From: Nanobdellota archaeon
GTDB taxonomy: Archaea > Nanobdellota > Nanobdellia > Pacearchaeales > GW2011-AR1
Length of the DNA stretch: 28,258 nt
Direction: 5' to 3'
Assembly: GCA_018901625.1 (NCBI GenBank)
Contig: JAHIEM010000115.1
Span: 1 to 28,258 of the forward strand
Notes under the pieces: generated by a model
Told to the model about the DNA's origin: nothing
Database searches by the model: none
What the model saw: the letters and a program-made list of their open reading frames with translations, nothing else
Translations under genes and position numbers: made by a program
Part shown: one piece after another, positions 9,601 to 16,735 of the stretch
Numbering within the stretch: the first letter of the stretch is position 1
Layout of the letters: the number at the start of each line of letters is the position of its first letter

Positions 9601-12600
9601 GCCAATATTGCTTACATTTACACTTATCTCATTATTAGAGTTTAGCCTTAAAAAATTAGGAATATTAGGGACAACAGCAATGTCTGGCGAGGGTCCGACA
9701 ACAGTTACGCTAGTTGTCCGCGCGTTATTATCAGTATTTGACTCATTTGAAGATGTAGAAACATTTACCCAGATAATTTTCATACCAACACTATGAGGAG
9801 TGTAGCTAATAACTGCCTGCTGGGCATCATCCACATCTAAAATTCCAAGACTCGCGCTTCCGAGTAGTATAAACTCTCCAGAGTAGCTTGAATACGGGCT
9901 TCCACCTCCTCCGCCCACTGCTCCACTATTAGATTGATTAATCTCATAAACACTGACAACAACATCACTAGCTTTATCAAACCCCTTGTTTCTTATAGTT
10001 ATGTCGAAATTTCCCTCCTGGTTCAGTTGGAATAAAGGATCATTAATACTCTGTATGAAAACATCTGCCTGCCCTTTAAATGAAACAGACAATCCATTCC
10101 TTGCTCCAGGCATATCAACTGGATTATTGCTGAATCCTGAAGCGCAACTCTCTCCATAACTGCATGAATCTGTCTCTTCTCTGTAATTTGTTTCAAATAC
10201 ATTTTCTATATAACTATCAATCGATTGCGCGTCGCTGGCATTAGAAGATATGATGAGTTCATGCTTGGCGCTTGCAAGAATTGGGGCAGATAGGCTAGTT
10301 TTTCCATATACATCAGTTATTTCATCACTTGTCTTTTTAGGCTGGAGGCTGTCTGATGCTGCGCTATTGATGTCATTTGGATTGACAAGAATAAGTTTTT
10401 TTGTTCCAGTAAGATTATAATACCTCTGCTGCAACTGCTCAAGATTATAAGTTTCATTACATCCTTGAGAAGGAGAGACAGAACCAACACAAATTAAGCT
10501 CTTCCCATTAAAAACAGAATCAGCATCATTCTCTGTTCCCTGTATAATCAAAGGAACATTAATCAATGAGGCATATGCTGAAGCAAGCAAGGCAAGTTCA
10601 TAATCATCCTCAACATAAACAACTTTATCATAAGATTTCCAGTAGTTAAGATAATCTTCAGGATTTACCCTCTGAATCTGGCTTGATTGCAATCCTGCTC
10701 CGAGTTCAGGAGCAGCAATCAGTAAATTATCCAGCTCCTGGCTTGTGTTACCAATAATAGTCAATCTTGAAGGAGAATACTGCTGCATAAAGTATATTGC
10801 AGAATCCGCATCAATCTTCTCTCTAGTTGTGAAACCATAGCCAGTTAGATTCAACATCATCATCAGCTGTTCCTGGCATTTAGGCATTATCTCGCTTGCA
10901 GGAGGATTAAATCCATACTGAGATGTAAGCTCAATCCCAAAACTAATTACCTTGTTCTTTTCACTTCCACCATATTCCCAGTCAATGCTGTCTCCATTGC
11001 TGTAATACATGACATGGCTTATCTGCCCGGACGTATAGCTCTTAAGGAATTTCTTCATGTTATTAGCTATGCTTGAAAAATAAGAATCATCTGCGCTAGC
11101 ATCCAATATATGCCCCCACGGATAAAGTATAACTCCTGCATAGCTATGATAATCAATAGCATATGTAAAATTATTCTGGATAACCAAATCTCTTATTGCT
11201 TGTGTTTCTGGCTCAGAGAATGCACTGGTTCCTCTATAAGACTCTGAAGAAGGACTAGGGCTTGAGCCAAGATCATCATACCCCCATGTAAACCCGTAAT
11301 TTCTGTTCAAATCAACACCGTCATTATAATCTACTATTCCATCGTTATTATTGTCTCTTGCATTTTTTCTCCACCATATATCTCCACCTTCGACTCTAAC
11401 ATGCCCATCAGGATTAACCATTGGAACAAACCACAACTCATAGTTATCCACTATATTCTTTATCTCACTATCAGAGTCATACCTTTCTAATAAGAATTCA
11501 ATCATGTACATAGGAACTTCAACAGTCATTATCTCTCTTGCATGAGTGTCTCCTACAACCAAAATCTTTTCTTCCTGCTCAACTGTCTCAGGATTGTCTG
11601 AAATCTTCATAGCCAATATGCTTCTATTCTCAATACTCTTGCCTATCTCATAAAGCCGGGCTATATTAGAATATATCTCTGACAGAGTCTCTAATTCCCC
11701 TTTCATGGATTCATAGCTATGATACTGGCTGTCTGAATAACCCGCATTGTCTCTGAAAGGATTATATGAATTGACAGGCATTGTCTCTAAATCATATCCT
11801 GCATCTTCAAAATATTCTTTCTGCTTGCTTGTTAAAACAATATCAACATACTCTTTGCCTATCTCAGCTATGTCCAAATCCTGCTTCAGAAACTCCTTTT
11901 TAGAGAGGTCATCTAGATAAAATCTAACAAGAGACTTCCCACCAACAGAGTATGCTGGATTGTATGCTGCCTGTTCTAAGAAACCACTAGGATTATATTC
12001 TGGAAAGCCTATTCCATCCTCGCTGTGATAAATCAAAAACGGATATTTTTTTATTGTTTCATTTTCAGTCCACACAGCAGCAGATACAAAAGGCAGAACA
12101 TCTTTCCAGTTCTTGTCTGAAATTAAAAATAATTCTTTGGAAGAGTATAGAGACATATTTTTAATGTTTCCTGATTCTGTTGGAGGAATATCAGAGCAGT
12201 TTTCATAATTCACCCCCAGTACAGGCCAGTTATTATCAGAACAAGCCTGAACATTTGTAAATTTATTCCCTGTTCCTGATGTTTCTTTTAAGCTCTGGCA
12301 ATACACATCTTTTTGAGTGTTATCACAAGCAGTGCTGGAATGGACGAGATTATTTGAATTTAAGCCAAGATAGATTCCATAATCATTTGAATTTGCAGTT
12401 ATATTTGTTAGAGTATTATTGTTTGAAATCCAGCCAAGATAGATTCCATAATCATTTGAATTTGCTGTTATGTTTGTTAATTGGTTGTTATTTGAACTTT
12501 GGGAAAGATAGATTCCAGAAGGAGCATTAGACAAGCCAGAGGTATTATTATTTGAGTTTGCAGTTATGCTCGTTAGAGTGTTGTTTGAGCTTTCTACAAG

Positions 12601-13743
12601 GGAGATTCCACAACCTTTATTTGAATTTGCTGTTATGTTTGATAAACTGCTGTTTGAGTTTGATACAAGATGGATTCCAAAAACATCGTTATTATTTGTT
12701 ATTATTTTTGTAAGTTGATTGTTTGAGCTATAGTGAAGAAAGATTCCATCATATTTATTTGAGTTTGCTGTTATTTGATTTAAAGTGTTGTTTGAGCTTG
12801 AGGAAAGATAAATTCCATTATTACCATTTTCATTTGCAGTGATGTTTGTCAATATATTGCTGCTTGAATACTGAAGCTGGATTCCATCACCCTGATTGTT
12901 ATTTGCAATTATGTTCCTTAAGATATTTCCTGAACCCTGCCCAATTACAATTCCTCTTCCATCAGGGAATCCTGCGTAAGAATTATTATTTGCTACTATG
13001 TTTGTCAGTGTATTATTAATTGAAATTGAACTTTCCCAAAAAAAGATGCCAACAAAATTATTATTTGCTGTTATGTTTATCAGGAAGTTATTAAAGTATG
13101 GTTTTCCTGTCATGAAACTGTCAAAAAAGTAAATTCCATAATCTTGATTGTCATTTACTATTAAATTTCTAAAAATTCCATTAGATAATCCTCCTTCAAC
13201 TAATATTCCTTTGTACTGGTTATTTAAAGTACAGTTCTCAACCAAAGAATTATCTGCTCTATCCAAATAAATTCCAGTTCCTCCCTCTCCATATCCTTCT
13301 TTTCTAACCCCCATAGTTATATCACAGTTCCTAATAACAGTTCCTTTCTGATTGCTATAAATTCCAGCATAATTATCATCGCTTGTAATTGACTTTCCAT
13401 TGCAATCTAATGTAACATTCTGAACAGAAATTGTAAAGCAATTTCCAGTCAGCTCATTGTTCACAATATTCTGAATCAAAGTATAATTTCCAGACTGATT
13501 TATCTCCTGGCAAGAGCTGATTTCTGTTCCTCCTGTCAGGGTAGTTGTTCCTCCCCCGCCGTCTTCTTCTCCGAAGAGATATTTGATAAGAGAGTCAAGC
13601 CTGCTCTCGCCTGATTGAGAAGAGCTTTTAACAGTCATGATAATAGTATTATAAACTATTAAAACTAAAACAATTGCTATCATAACAAAAAGCACTGAAA
13701 CAATTACAGAAGACACTGCTTTCTTTCTCAACCCTCTTTTCAT
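6634..13743 (-). CDS. Giant surface protein: beta-helix, M14 carboxypeptidase, four CARDB, C25 gingipain-like domain
   Basis: This protein has 2369 residues. The N-terminus (LRKKAVSSVIVSVLFVMIAI) looks like an archaeal type IV pilin-like signal/anchor with the mature protein outside. A Gly-rich linker follows. Residues about 85-515 form a right-handed beta-helix with some ten 23-residue PbH1/NosD-like repeats. About 660-960 is a zinc carboxypeptidase (M14) with H734-A-R-E737, the N813-R814 pair in DLNRNYGF, H866 in DYHSY and the catalytic-type E938 in FGIELTSQYGF, so all key positions are present. Residues 970-1200 are an alpha/beta region resembling cell-wall-binding modules. Four CARDB-like domains fill about 1225-1680. 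The C-terminus carries a C25/gingipain-like caspase-fold domain: YGDLDGDKEGELAVGRI, H2241 in YADHGAP, C2268 in FACSTC, then VGDPTF. It is probably an extracellular dual peptidase. Confidence 0.9.
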   Translation of the reverse strand: MKRGLRKKAVSSVIVSVLFVMIAIVLVLIVYNTIIMTVKSSSQSGESRLDSLIKYLFGEEDGGGGTTTLTGGTEISSCQEINQSGNYTLIQNIVNNELTGNCFTISVQNVTLDCNGKSITSDDNYAGIYSNQKGTVIRNCDITMGVRKEGYGEGGTGIYLDRADNSLVENCTLNNQYKGILVEGGLSNGIFRNLIVNDNQDYGIYFFDSFMTGKPYFNNFLINITANNNFVGIFFWESSISINNTLTNIVANNNSYAGFPDGRGIVIGQGSGNILRNIIANNNQGDGIQLQYSSSNILTNITANENGNNGIYLSSSSNNTLNQITANSNKYDGIFLHYSSNNQLTKIITNNNDVFGIHLVSNSNSSLSNITANSNKGCGISLVESSNNTLTSITANSNNNTSGLSNAPSGIYLSQSSNNNQLTNITANSNDYGIYLGWISNNNTLTNITANSNDYGIYLGLNSNNLVHSSTACDNTQKDVYCQSLKETSGTGNKFTNVQACSDNNWPVLGVNYENCSDIPPTESGNIKNMSLYSSKELFLISDKNWKDVLPFVSAAVWTENETIKKYPFLIYHSEDGIGFPEYNPSGFLEQAAYNPAYSVGGKSLVRFYLDDLSKKEFLKQDLDIAEIGKEYVDIVLTSKQKEYFEDAGYDLETMPVNSYNPFRDNAGYSDSQYHSYESMKGELETLSEIYSNIARLYEIGKSIENRSILAMKISDNPETVEQEEKILVVGDTHAREIMTVEVPMYMIEFLLERYDSDSEIKNIVDNYELWFVPMVNPDGHVRVEGGDIWWRKNARDNNNDGIVDYNDGVDLNRNYGFTWGYDDLGSSPSPSSESYRGTSAFSEPETQAIRDLVIQNNFTYAIDYHSYAGVILYPWGHILDASADDSYFSSIANNMKKFLKSYTSGQISHVMYYSNGDSIDWEYGGSEKNKVISFGIELTSQYGFNPPASEIMPKCQEQLMMMLNLTGYGFTTREKIDADSAIYFMQQYSPSRLTIIGNTSQELDNLLIAAPELGAGLQSSQIQRVNPEDYLNYWKSYDKVVYVEDDYELALLASAYASLINVPLIIQGTENDADSVFNGKSLICVGSVSPSQGCNETYNLEQLQQRYYNLTGTKKLILVNPNDINSAASDSLQPKKTSDEITDVYGKTSLSAPILASAKHELIISSNASDAQSIDSYIENVFETNYREETDSCSYGESCASGFSNNPVDMPGARNGLSVSFKGQADVFIQSINDPLFQLNQEGNFDITIRNKGFDKASDVVVSVYEINQSNSGAVGGGGGSPYSSYSGEFILLGSASLGILDVDDAQQAVISYTPHSVGMKIIWVNVSTSSNESNTDNNARTTSVTVVGPSPDIAVVPNIPNFLRLNSNNEISVNVSNIGSLDSESVDVSLYRRVWDNGQEQNILIGTNIISSLAAGDKEIVNFSFNPQEQGYYDFYVEAITNNDASLGNNIFYFSVMAGVGEPSISLYADIPQLILVNESTNINLTLWNDGFETASNMQVEFYIQYNGQDRLLVEKRSVGGLAGRQQKTTSFNYAFNNVGYAYIIFNVSYEYQGIKSTETWYWADINLPGPDLVSYITEADSVELGQEASARIWISNEGNSIASNVTYSFYDNSVLVKRENIGILGGLDMLGAVHEKYVILSWTPSAIGEHNLIISVECDDEPNTENNNGSRTIYVYKMRNSIFEIINESGGNVRRYLGIGLDRNPETFYEITNPTRLRIPDMNSDIWIIDSINLSEEFKYAIVAFRNSALHDRMFTISKTYEGARSEGDKRLYKIYANEVYWDYNSERINFYYPDYREITNDANKLTLYYCQNWDFESTSCLSGWQETPWVDRYQQGTRLTLSSEIYGGAEAFAIGEQLNGNYSTEFRKGEGFFGVDNRHDIRRYDEITQGYGNSYYQISIPGFFYNCDTTNVGVYLNGYLQGTSTVNCYNTLTPDIMTDVGRYSYSNVRNITLVFNGSLVFYNASRIISAQKDGTEYYFGQDASSGISVIPVNSFGSTDQSSFFFENKGYSYFVVRAESPTPPDLTVYANNLEIGELDLSKSNGKKGRGFPVQESGNITISLGSKTPGNIYLADINMKTNFDDYYLTIIASPEVITMQDGGEETDFRSYGDLDGDKEGELAVGRIMGITTSDVSSYLARVLFYDSLNKEKNVVMMVRGDPRGNPVSQGIPQTTKGENFCKAYYDFECTDIFNKYAPFFEDSIVCNESVGYPYVECDQRIDEMRDGMNHSSLVVYADHGAPTGWHGVYTDNLWNLPPEFAYSFACSTCDYGYDKADLFCTNMIRSGAIGYIGAVRAMYGHHFLPEFLDETIINNKSVGYAFKIGKNKEVRYDWEIKNLEGLESMRDMYGVNDILVGDPTFDGRLVK
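12320..13090 (-). repeat. Tandem ~69-bp coding repeats for the beta-helix
   Basis: About ten degenerate tandem units encode turns with the consensus LTNITANSN..GIYL..SSNN. The two units at the 12365-12500 end are nearly identical at DNA level with a 69-base offset (23 codons), which suggests recent unit duplication. Array length is probably variable between strains. Confidence 0.8.
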
Positions 13744-13773
13744 AACTCTTTTGATTATCTAAACTTTATAAAA

Positions 13774-13980
13774 CTAACTGAATTGTCTCTTACAAATAGA
13801 ATTCCCTTTGCAACCCTCGCATTCAAGACTATTGTTTTCATATCCCCCATTTGCTCTATGCGTAGTTTGTATTGCCAAAAGTTTCCTTAAACCCTTAATT
13901 GCTTCTCCTAAATCTGCTCTTCTCTGCTCTCGTGCCAATTCCCCATCTGTCTTTTCTGGTTCATACTCTCTTCTAAACAA
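13774..13980 (-). CDS. Small hypothetical protein with Cys-rich tail
   Basis: This 68-residue frame starts at a TTG (no ATG is available in frame). It is highly charged at the N-terminus (EYEPEKTDGELAREQRRADL), has one amphipathic helix, and ends with CEGCKGNSICKRQ, which could bind metal. The amino-acid composition looks like a real protein, whereas the opposite-strand frame over the same bases does not. It lies 30 bases upstream of the giant surface gene on the same strand. I do not recognise the family, and the TTG start lowers confidence. Confidence 0.4.
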   Translation of the reverse strand: MFRREYEPEKTDGELAREQRRADLGEAIKGLRKLLAIQTTHRANGGYENNSLECEGCKGNSICKRQFS

Positions 13981-14003
13981 TCTTTTGAAGGAGGAGTTGA
14001 AAA

Positions 14004-14273
14004 ATGCTCTTTAAAGTTGATAAATATCATGAAGGAGAGATAAACGAAGAAAAAATCCTTGAAATCTTTCAGGGCTGGAATGCTTATGCAAACTGGGCAA
14101 ACACTCTAAGATTAAGGAGAAATATTGTGAAGAAGATTTATTCTAAATCGCTTATTAAAAAAACTGCGAGAAACGTTTGCCTTTTTCCTGGGCAATTTTC
14201 AAACTCACTTTCCAGTTCTTTCCTGAATCTTCCAGCTCTCTCGGAGAGAGAAAAAACCATCCCTGCCTGTTAA
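14004..14273 (+). pseudogene. Probable C-terminal remnant of a retron/DGR-like reverse transcriptase
   Basis: The frame has 89 codons, but only about the first 50 look like a real protein; the rest lies antisense to the end of hjc. The segment EKILEIFQGWNAYANWANTL followed by RLRRNIVKKI resembles the C-terminal thumb-region tail found in bacterial and archaeal non-LTR reverse transcriptases (retron, DGR and group II-like), where a Gly-Trp/His-x-x-x-Ala-Asn/Asp-(T/S) block precedes a basic helix. No catalytic YADD domain is present. A strong ribosome-binding element (AAGGAGGAG) sits 7 bases before the ATG, so a short peptide could still be made. The family match is from memory of the motif. 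Confidence 0.45.
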
Positions 14274-14544
14274 ACTTAACAGCAATAACAGGTTCTAAGC
14301 CAAATAAATCTGCAAAAATCATAAACTCCTCAATCTGCTTTTTAGTAATATACTTGTCAGTTTTCTTGCTTGACTTGACTTCTATACAAAACTTCCTGTT
14401 TTTATTTCCTGCAATTAAATCTGCATTTGATTCTTCTTTTGTTCCGCTTCCAGCGCATCTTATGCATCTATATCCTCCTTTAACAAGAATGTCATATAAT
14501 TCATTCTCACACCTAGCACCTTTTGCTTTATTTTTGAATGTCAT
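14155..14544 (-). CDS. hjc: Archaeal Holliday junction resolvase Hjc
   Basis: This 129-residue protein is the usual size for Hjc. It cuts four-way DNA junctions during recombination as a Mg2+-dependent dimer. The PD-(D/E)XK nuclease motifs are visible: the early KAKGARCENELYDIL with the catalytic-type Glu, CAGSGTKEESNADLIAGN with the metal-binding Asp, and FCIEVKSSKK as the E-x-K element. Then comes the conserved ITKKQIEEFMIFADLFGLEP helix and PVIAVKF strand. The gene is complete and in frame. Its start overlaps the 3' end of the homing endonuclease gene upstream by 17 bases, so the endonuclease has inserted into its operon rather than into the gene itself. Confidence 0.92.
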   Translation of the reverse strand: MTFKNKAKGARCENELYDILVKGGYRCIRCAGSGTKEESNADLIAGNKNRKFCIEVKSSKKTDKYITKKQIEEFMIFADLFGLEPVIAVKFNRQGWFFLSPRELEDSGKNWKVSLKIAQEKGKRFSQFF

Positions 14545-15520
14545 TTTCTAAAAACTTATTTATCTTAGTAGTAACCTCCTCTGTCGCTGTTTTAATTTGA
14601 TTTTCCCAAATAACTAAGACTCCAAATCCCTTTTCTTTATAAGTCTTAATCCTCTCCGCATCTCTTTTTTTATGGTCTTCTTTGTTATGCCAATAATCTC
14701 CAAATATTTCAATTATTTTTCTCTGGGTTTTGTCATTATGTATAAAATCAGGATTATAAGATGTTCCTCCCCCATTTATCCAAAAATTGCCATTGCCTAC
14801 AAAACTAAATGGGAAATTATTTTTCTCCATAATTTTAATCATCTTGGTTTCTAACTTATTTGGCACAATTGCTGTAGATTTTTTCATTCCCTCGAAAAAT
14901 TTTTCTCTAAAATCTTCAGTTCTCCATTTCCTTTTTGTTATCGCTCTCATTTTATTTCTATATTCGTCATTTACCCATGCACCCCCTTTAAGAGATTCAC
15001 TGATTTTCTTTTTAGTCTTTTCGCTAATATTTTTGCCTTTATTCCAAGGAATATTATCTTTCCTAAACCAGCTTTTTCTAATTTTAGAAATCCACTCTTC
15101 TGATAATTTCCTTCCCTTAAGGCTTTCGCTTATTTTTGTTTTTCGTTCTTCTGTTAATTTTTTTCCCTTTAGAGTTTCAGAAATCTTTCTCCTAACTTCT
15201 TCAGGCATTTTTCTCCCCCCATGTGCTTTGCTTAATTTCTCCCTATGATGATTAGAAAGATTTTTGCCTTTATTCCATACAATCCGTCCCTTAAGAGAAT
15301 TGCTTATTCTTTGCCTTGTCTCTTCTGAAAAAGGTCTCCTCGTATTCCAAGAAAGATGCCCTTTTTTAAAATGAGTCCTGCCAGTGTTGGTTTGGGTTTC
15401 AGACTCGCCGCATTCTTTCCGATACGCCTTTAAATCTGTGCCATGTATTTTCAAATGCCCCAATGTTAATGCTTTAAATTCTTTCCCGCAAATTTTGCAA
15501 TAAACCATTTCATTTTTCAT
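14528..15520 (-). CDS. Free-standing homing endonuclease: zinc finger, NUMOD3 repeats, Vsr-like (EDxHD) nuclease
   Basis: This 330-residue protein has three parts. Residues 8-26 hold a C-x2-C...H-x3-H finger (CKICGKEFKALTLGHLKIHG). Residues about 52-190 contain repeated NUMOD3-type DNA-binding units (SEETRQRISNSLKGR, PEEVRRKISETLKGK, TEERKTKISESLKGR, and two WNKGKN blocks). Residues about 220-320 form a Vsr-like nuclease with E224, the PDF motif (D258), E271, GDYWH (H278) and D287, matching the EDxHD pattern of phage homing endonucleases. Such enzymes cut alleles lacking their own gene and so spread it. The gene sits between a tiny RHH gene (11-base overlap) and hjc (17-base overlap). The target is probably in or near hjc, which is inference. 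Confidence 0.87.
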   Translation of the reverse strand: MKNEMVYCKICGKEFKALTLGHLKIHGTDLKAYRKECGESETQTNTGRTHFKKGHLSWNTRRPFSEETRQRISNSLKGRIVWNKGKNLSNHHREKLSKAHGGRKMPEEVRRKISETLKGKKLTEERKTKISESLKGRKLSEEWISKIRKSWFRKDNIPWNKGKNISEKTKKKISESLKGGAWVNDEYRNKMRAITKRKWRTEDFREKFFEGMKKSTAIVPNKLETKMIKIMEKNNFPFSFVGNGNFWINGGGTSYNPDFIHNDKTQRKIIEIFGDYWHNKEDHKKRDAERIKTYKEKGFGVLVIWENQIKTATEEVTTKINKFLENDIQK

Positions 15521-15644
15521 TTTTTAGCTCCTCCAGTATCAAAAGCTCTATTTTAGATGAAACTTTCATAGCATTCTCTTTACAGTAATCTTGAAATCTT
15601 CCTATAATTTTTTCATCAATAGTTACATTTATCCTCTTTTTCAT
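15510..15644 (-). CDS. 44-residue ribbon-helix-helix (Arc/CopG-like) protein upstream of the Vsr-like endonuclease
   Basis: The complete small frame has an ATG at 15644 and a TGA at 15510-15512, and reads MKKRINVTIDEKIIGRFQDY followed by CKENAMKVSSKIELLILEEL. A basic beta strand (KRINVTID) followed by two helices is the ribbon-helix-helix pattern. Such dimeric repressors bind operators just upstream of their own operon. The 3' end overlaps the endonuclease start by 11 bases, so the two are translationally linked and this protein probably limits endonuclease expression. A similar small protein precedes the LAGLIDADG gene at 26294-26431; they share the spaced motif RF..YCK....VS. Confidence 0.75.
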   Translation of the reverse strand: MKKRINVTIDEKIIGRFQDYCKENAMKVSSKIELLILEELKNEK

Positions 15645-15690
15645 ATTATACACATTTATAAGTATAAGTAAGTATTTAAATATTTCTAAT
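15645..15690 (-). promoter_or_regulatory. Promoter/operator of the RHH-endonuclease operon
   Basis: Two perfect TAAGTA units in tandem (15659-15670) followed by AGTA lie 15-30 bases upstream of the RHH start. Beside them is a TATA-like ATATTTAAATA (about 15674-15684). Short iterated boxes are the usual type of RHH operator. Binding is inferred. Confidence 0.45.
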
Positions 15691-15940
15691 AGAAGTCTTA
15701 TTTTTTGCAGATCTATAAAAATTGCCTATAAACATCTGGTACAACTCTCGTTCAGCATTCGCCCTTTCTCCTTATTTCCGATTTTCTTCTTCTCCTCTTT
15801 TTTTAGAAAATTGGAAGTTCAAAAATCTCTGATTTTTGTTATTTCCCATAAGAAATAACTTCCTCTTCTTTATTGCCCATATATCGAGTAATTAACCTCT
15901 GCTTTTAAATTTTTACTACTCAATAATTTTCCTTTAAGTT
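15691..15940. other. Intergenic stretch with nested hairpins at 15813-15863
   Basis: No credible gene is seen. GGAAGTT (15813-15819) can pair with AACTTCC (15857-15863), enclosing AAAAATC/GATTTTT (15821-15837). A perfect 8-bp hairpin GTTATTTC/GAAATAAC (15838-15859) partly competes with the outer stem. The layout, a stem closing two hairpins, resembles the unit at 2707-2767. Confidence 0.45.
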
Positions 15941-15950
15941 TTTATATAAG
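15938..15950 (+). promoter_or_regulatory. TATA box of the YwbE/Schlafen gene
   Basis: TTTTTATATAAG lies about 25 bases upstream of the ATG at 15968 and has no Shine-Dalgarno element behind it. This spacing suggests a leaderless archaeal transcript. Confidence 0.5.
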
Positions 15951-15967
15951 CGAATCTTAGCATTATC

Positions 15968-16735
15968 ATGGAAGAGGGAAATTATCTGAAAAACATAAAA
16001 AAAGGAATAAAAGTAGGAATTATCACAAAAGCAGGGAAAAAAGCATTAGGAATTGTTGATGAGATAGCAGTAAAGAAAGATTTCCACCCAGAAGGAATAA
16101 CTGTTCTTCTTAAGTCAGGAGAAATAGGAAGAGTAAAAAAAATATTCTCATTCAAGCCCGAATCTGAGATACTGAATCTTGTGAAAAAGGGAGAGAGTTA
16201 CCAGCGCGAGTTTAAATCAGAAGCTTTATGGAGTCTTAATTATAAAGACCAGGACATAGATAAGAGCAAATCTCCAGATTTAAGAACATACAGGCAGAAA
16301 ACATCAAAGGTAATAATAGCAAAATCAATTGCAGCGTTGTTAAATTCAGAAGGAGGAAATCTAGTAATAGGAGTCAGGGAAAAGAAAAACGAGAAAAATG
16401 AGTTTGAGCTTGCAGGAATCCATCCAGATTTAGAAAAATTAAAAGCACTTGAAAAAGATTCAACTAATGATGGGTATAAACGAATGATTATAGATGATAT
16501 AATCCGCTCCTATTTCCCGCAGAAGATTTACAACATGCTTAATGAGTATCTCACAATGAAATTTGAGGAGATAGAAGGCAGGCTGCTTTTGAATATAAAA
16601 ATCAAGCCAAGCAAAACCAGAATCTTCCTGAATCTCGCAGGCAGGAAGATATTCATGATTAGAACAGAAACAGAAACAAGGCAGATAGTTGATGAGGAAT
16701 TAGTGGATTACTGCATGAGGAGATTTCTTAGTTAA
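15968..16735 (+). CDS. YwbE-like domain fused to a Schlafen AlbA_2-type domain
   Basis: In this 255-residue protein, residues about 10-62 (IKVGIITKAGKKALGIVDEI, FHPEGITVLLKSGEIGRVKKI) match the small YwbE/DUF2196 family, which normally stands alone. Residues about 75-250 resemble the Schlafen AlbA_2 (formerly AAA_4) domain: ESYQREFKSEAL, then KSIAALLNSEGGNLVIGVRE and a late strand LNIKIKPSK. The AlbA_2 fold occurs in nucleic-acid-binding regulators and in Schlafen RNases; activity cannot be assigned here. The gene is single on its strand, and its stop overlaps the end of the convergent phosphoribosyltransferase gene by four bases. Confidence 0.8.
   Translation: MEEGNYLKNIKKGIKVGIITKAGKKALGIVDEIAVKKDFHPEGITVLLKSGEIGRVKKIFSFKPESEILNLVKKGESYQREFKSEALWSLNYKDQDIDKSKSPDLRTYRQKTSKVIIAKSIAALLNSEGGNLVIGVREKKNEKNEFELAGIHPDLEKLKALEKDSTNDGYKRMIIDDIIRSYFPQKIYNMLNEYLTMKFEEIEGRLLLNIKIKPSKTRIFLNLAGRKIFMIRTETETRQIVDEELVDYCMRRFLS

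Noticed and set aside
9461..9796. Plus-strand frames inside the giant surface gene and other long genes
   Set aside because: They lie fully antisense to well-supported domains, have low-complexity or Ser/Leu/Phe-rich composition and no start signals.
13808..14014. Plus-strand frame opposite the small Cys-tailed gene
   Set aside because: Composition is typical of an antisense shadow and the minus-strand frame looks more like protein.
14004..14273. Active diversity-generating retroelement
   Set aside because: No RT catalytic domain, no template/variable repeat pair and no accessory gene was seen; only a possible tail fragment.
14672..15248. Plus-strand hydrophobic frames opposite the Vsr-like endonuclease
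   Set aside because: They are the complements of Lys-rich repeats (giving Phe/Leu/Ser), not real membrane proteins.
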